Part shown: in pieces, positions 64,000 through 64,000 of the stretch
Layout of the letters: every line of letters begins with the position of its first letter
Numbering within the stretch: the first letter of the stretch is position 1
Source of the DNA: Lacrimispora celerecrescens
GTDB lineage: Bacteria; Bacillota; Clostridia; Lachnospirales; Lachnospiraceae
Assembly (NCBI RefSeq): GCF_000732605.1
Contig: NZ_JPME01000018.1
Span: 248,001-312,000, forward strand
Direction: 5' to 3'
DNA length: 64,000 nucleotides
Notes under the pieces: model-generated
Seen by the model: the letters and a program-made list of their open reading frames with translations, nothing else
Databases searched by the model: none
What the model was told of the DNA's origin: nothing
Translations under genes and position numbers: made by a program

Positions 64000-64000
64000 T

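Noticed and set aside
1-64000. CRISPR array, rRNA or tRNA genes
   Set aside because: No regularly spaced repeats and no cloverleaf or rRNA sequence were seen by eye.

Overview
The window reads as one chromosomal segment of a Gram-positive, moderate-GC anaerobic Clostridia genome, most likely a Lachnospiraceae member of the Lacrimispora / Clostridium sphenoides type. This is inferred from protein style and gene order (mazF-alr-nnr-rex, a two-subunit pyrD/pyrK, a Rex regulator, a DUF4489 protein, many strong AGGAGG ribosome sites). No rRNA, tRNA, CRISPR array or intact mobile element was seen.

Layout. 1-4.2 kb: the start of uxuA (cut by the left edge) with a GntR regulator, then a PEP-carboxykinase-like DUF4914 protein and an MpsC/DUF2294 protein. 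4.3-11.8 kb: a plus-strand accessory block with a heterodimeric ABC exporter, an MFS exporter behind a leader peptide and competing RNA hairpins, an ArsC-type reductase, a Cys-cluster/pentapeptide protein and an AraC regulator. 11.9-15.4 kb: purE-purM-purN-purD. 15.6-21 kb: a chemotaxis receptor, an M29 aminopeptidase, and small membrane proteins behind hairpins and a tandem repeat. 21.0-27.5 kb: pyrimidine genes, with pyrE separated from pyrF-pyrK-pyrD by a 3.1-kb AT-rich insert holding an integrase remnant, two surface/spore-like proteins and a DUF2935 gene remnant. 27.5-36.6 kb: a YkgJ protein, LysR plus split chromate transporter, CIRCE-controlled hsp20, nitroreductase, pepF, two GNATs and yebC. 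36.8-42.3 kb: a minus-strand run of CNNM/CorC protein, MazF toxin, alanine racemase, NAD(P)HX repair enzyme and Rex. 42.5-50 kb: an ABC-F ATPase, MgtA with a 57-aa partner, a cell-wall-binding protein and a MerR regulator. 50.2-51.7 kb: a guanidine-modifying enzyme and a holin-like toxin / antisense RNA pair. 51.7-57.9 kb: purA, LysR, purB, purF, purC. 58-64 kb: a lipoprotein, dapA-dapB under a lysine riboswitch, cobO-like, an SSB-like protein and the C-terminal part of typA.

How it works together. Two biosynthetic themes dominate: de novo purine synthesis (eight pur genes in several separate units) and UMP synthesis (pyrE, D, K, F), plus the lysine/diaminopimelate entry steps. Regulation is unusually readable: paired GntR-type operators at uxuA and its regulator, a CIRCE box at hsp20, a lysine riboswitch, a leader-peptide attenuator and a likely antisense-RNA antitoxin. 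The best candidates for something new are the attenuator at 7.9-8.06 kb, the toxin whose start codon reads ACG at 51.4-51.55 kb, a hairpin-bearing repeat placed directly in front of two unrelated genes, and the 3-kb remnant island that splits the pyr genes.
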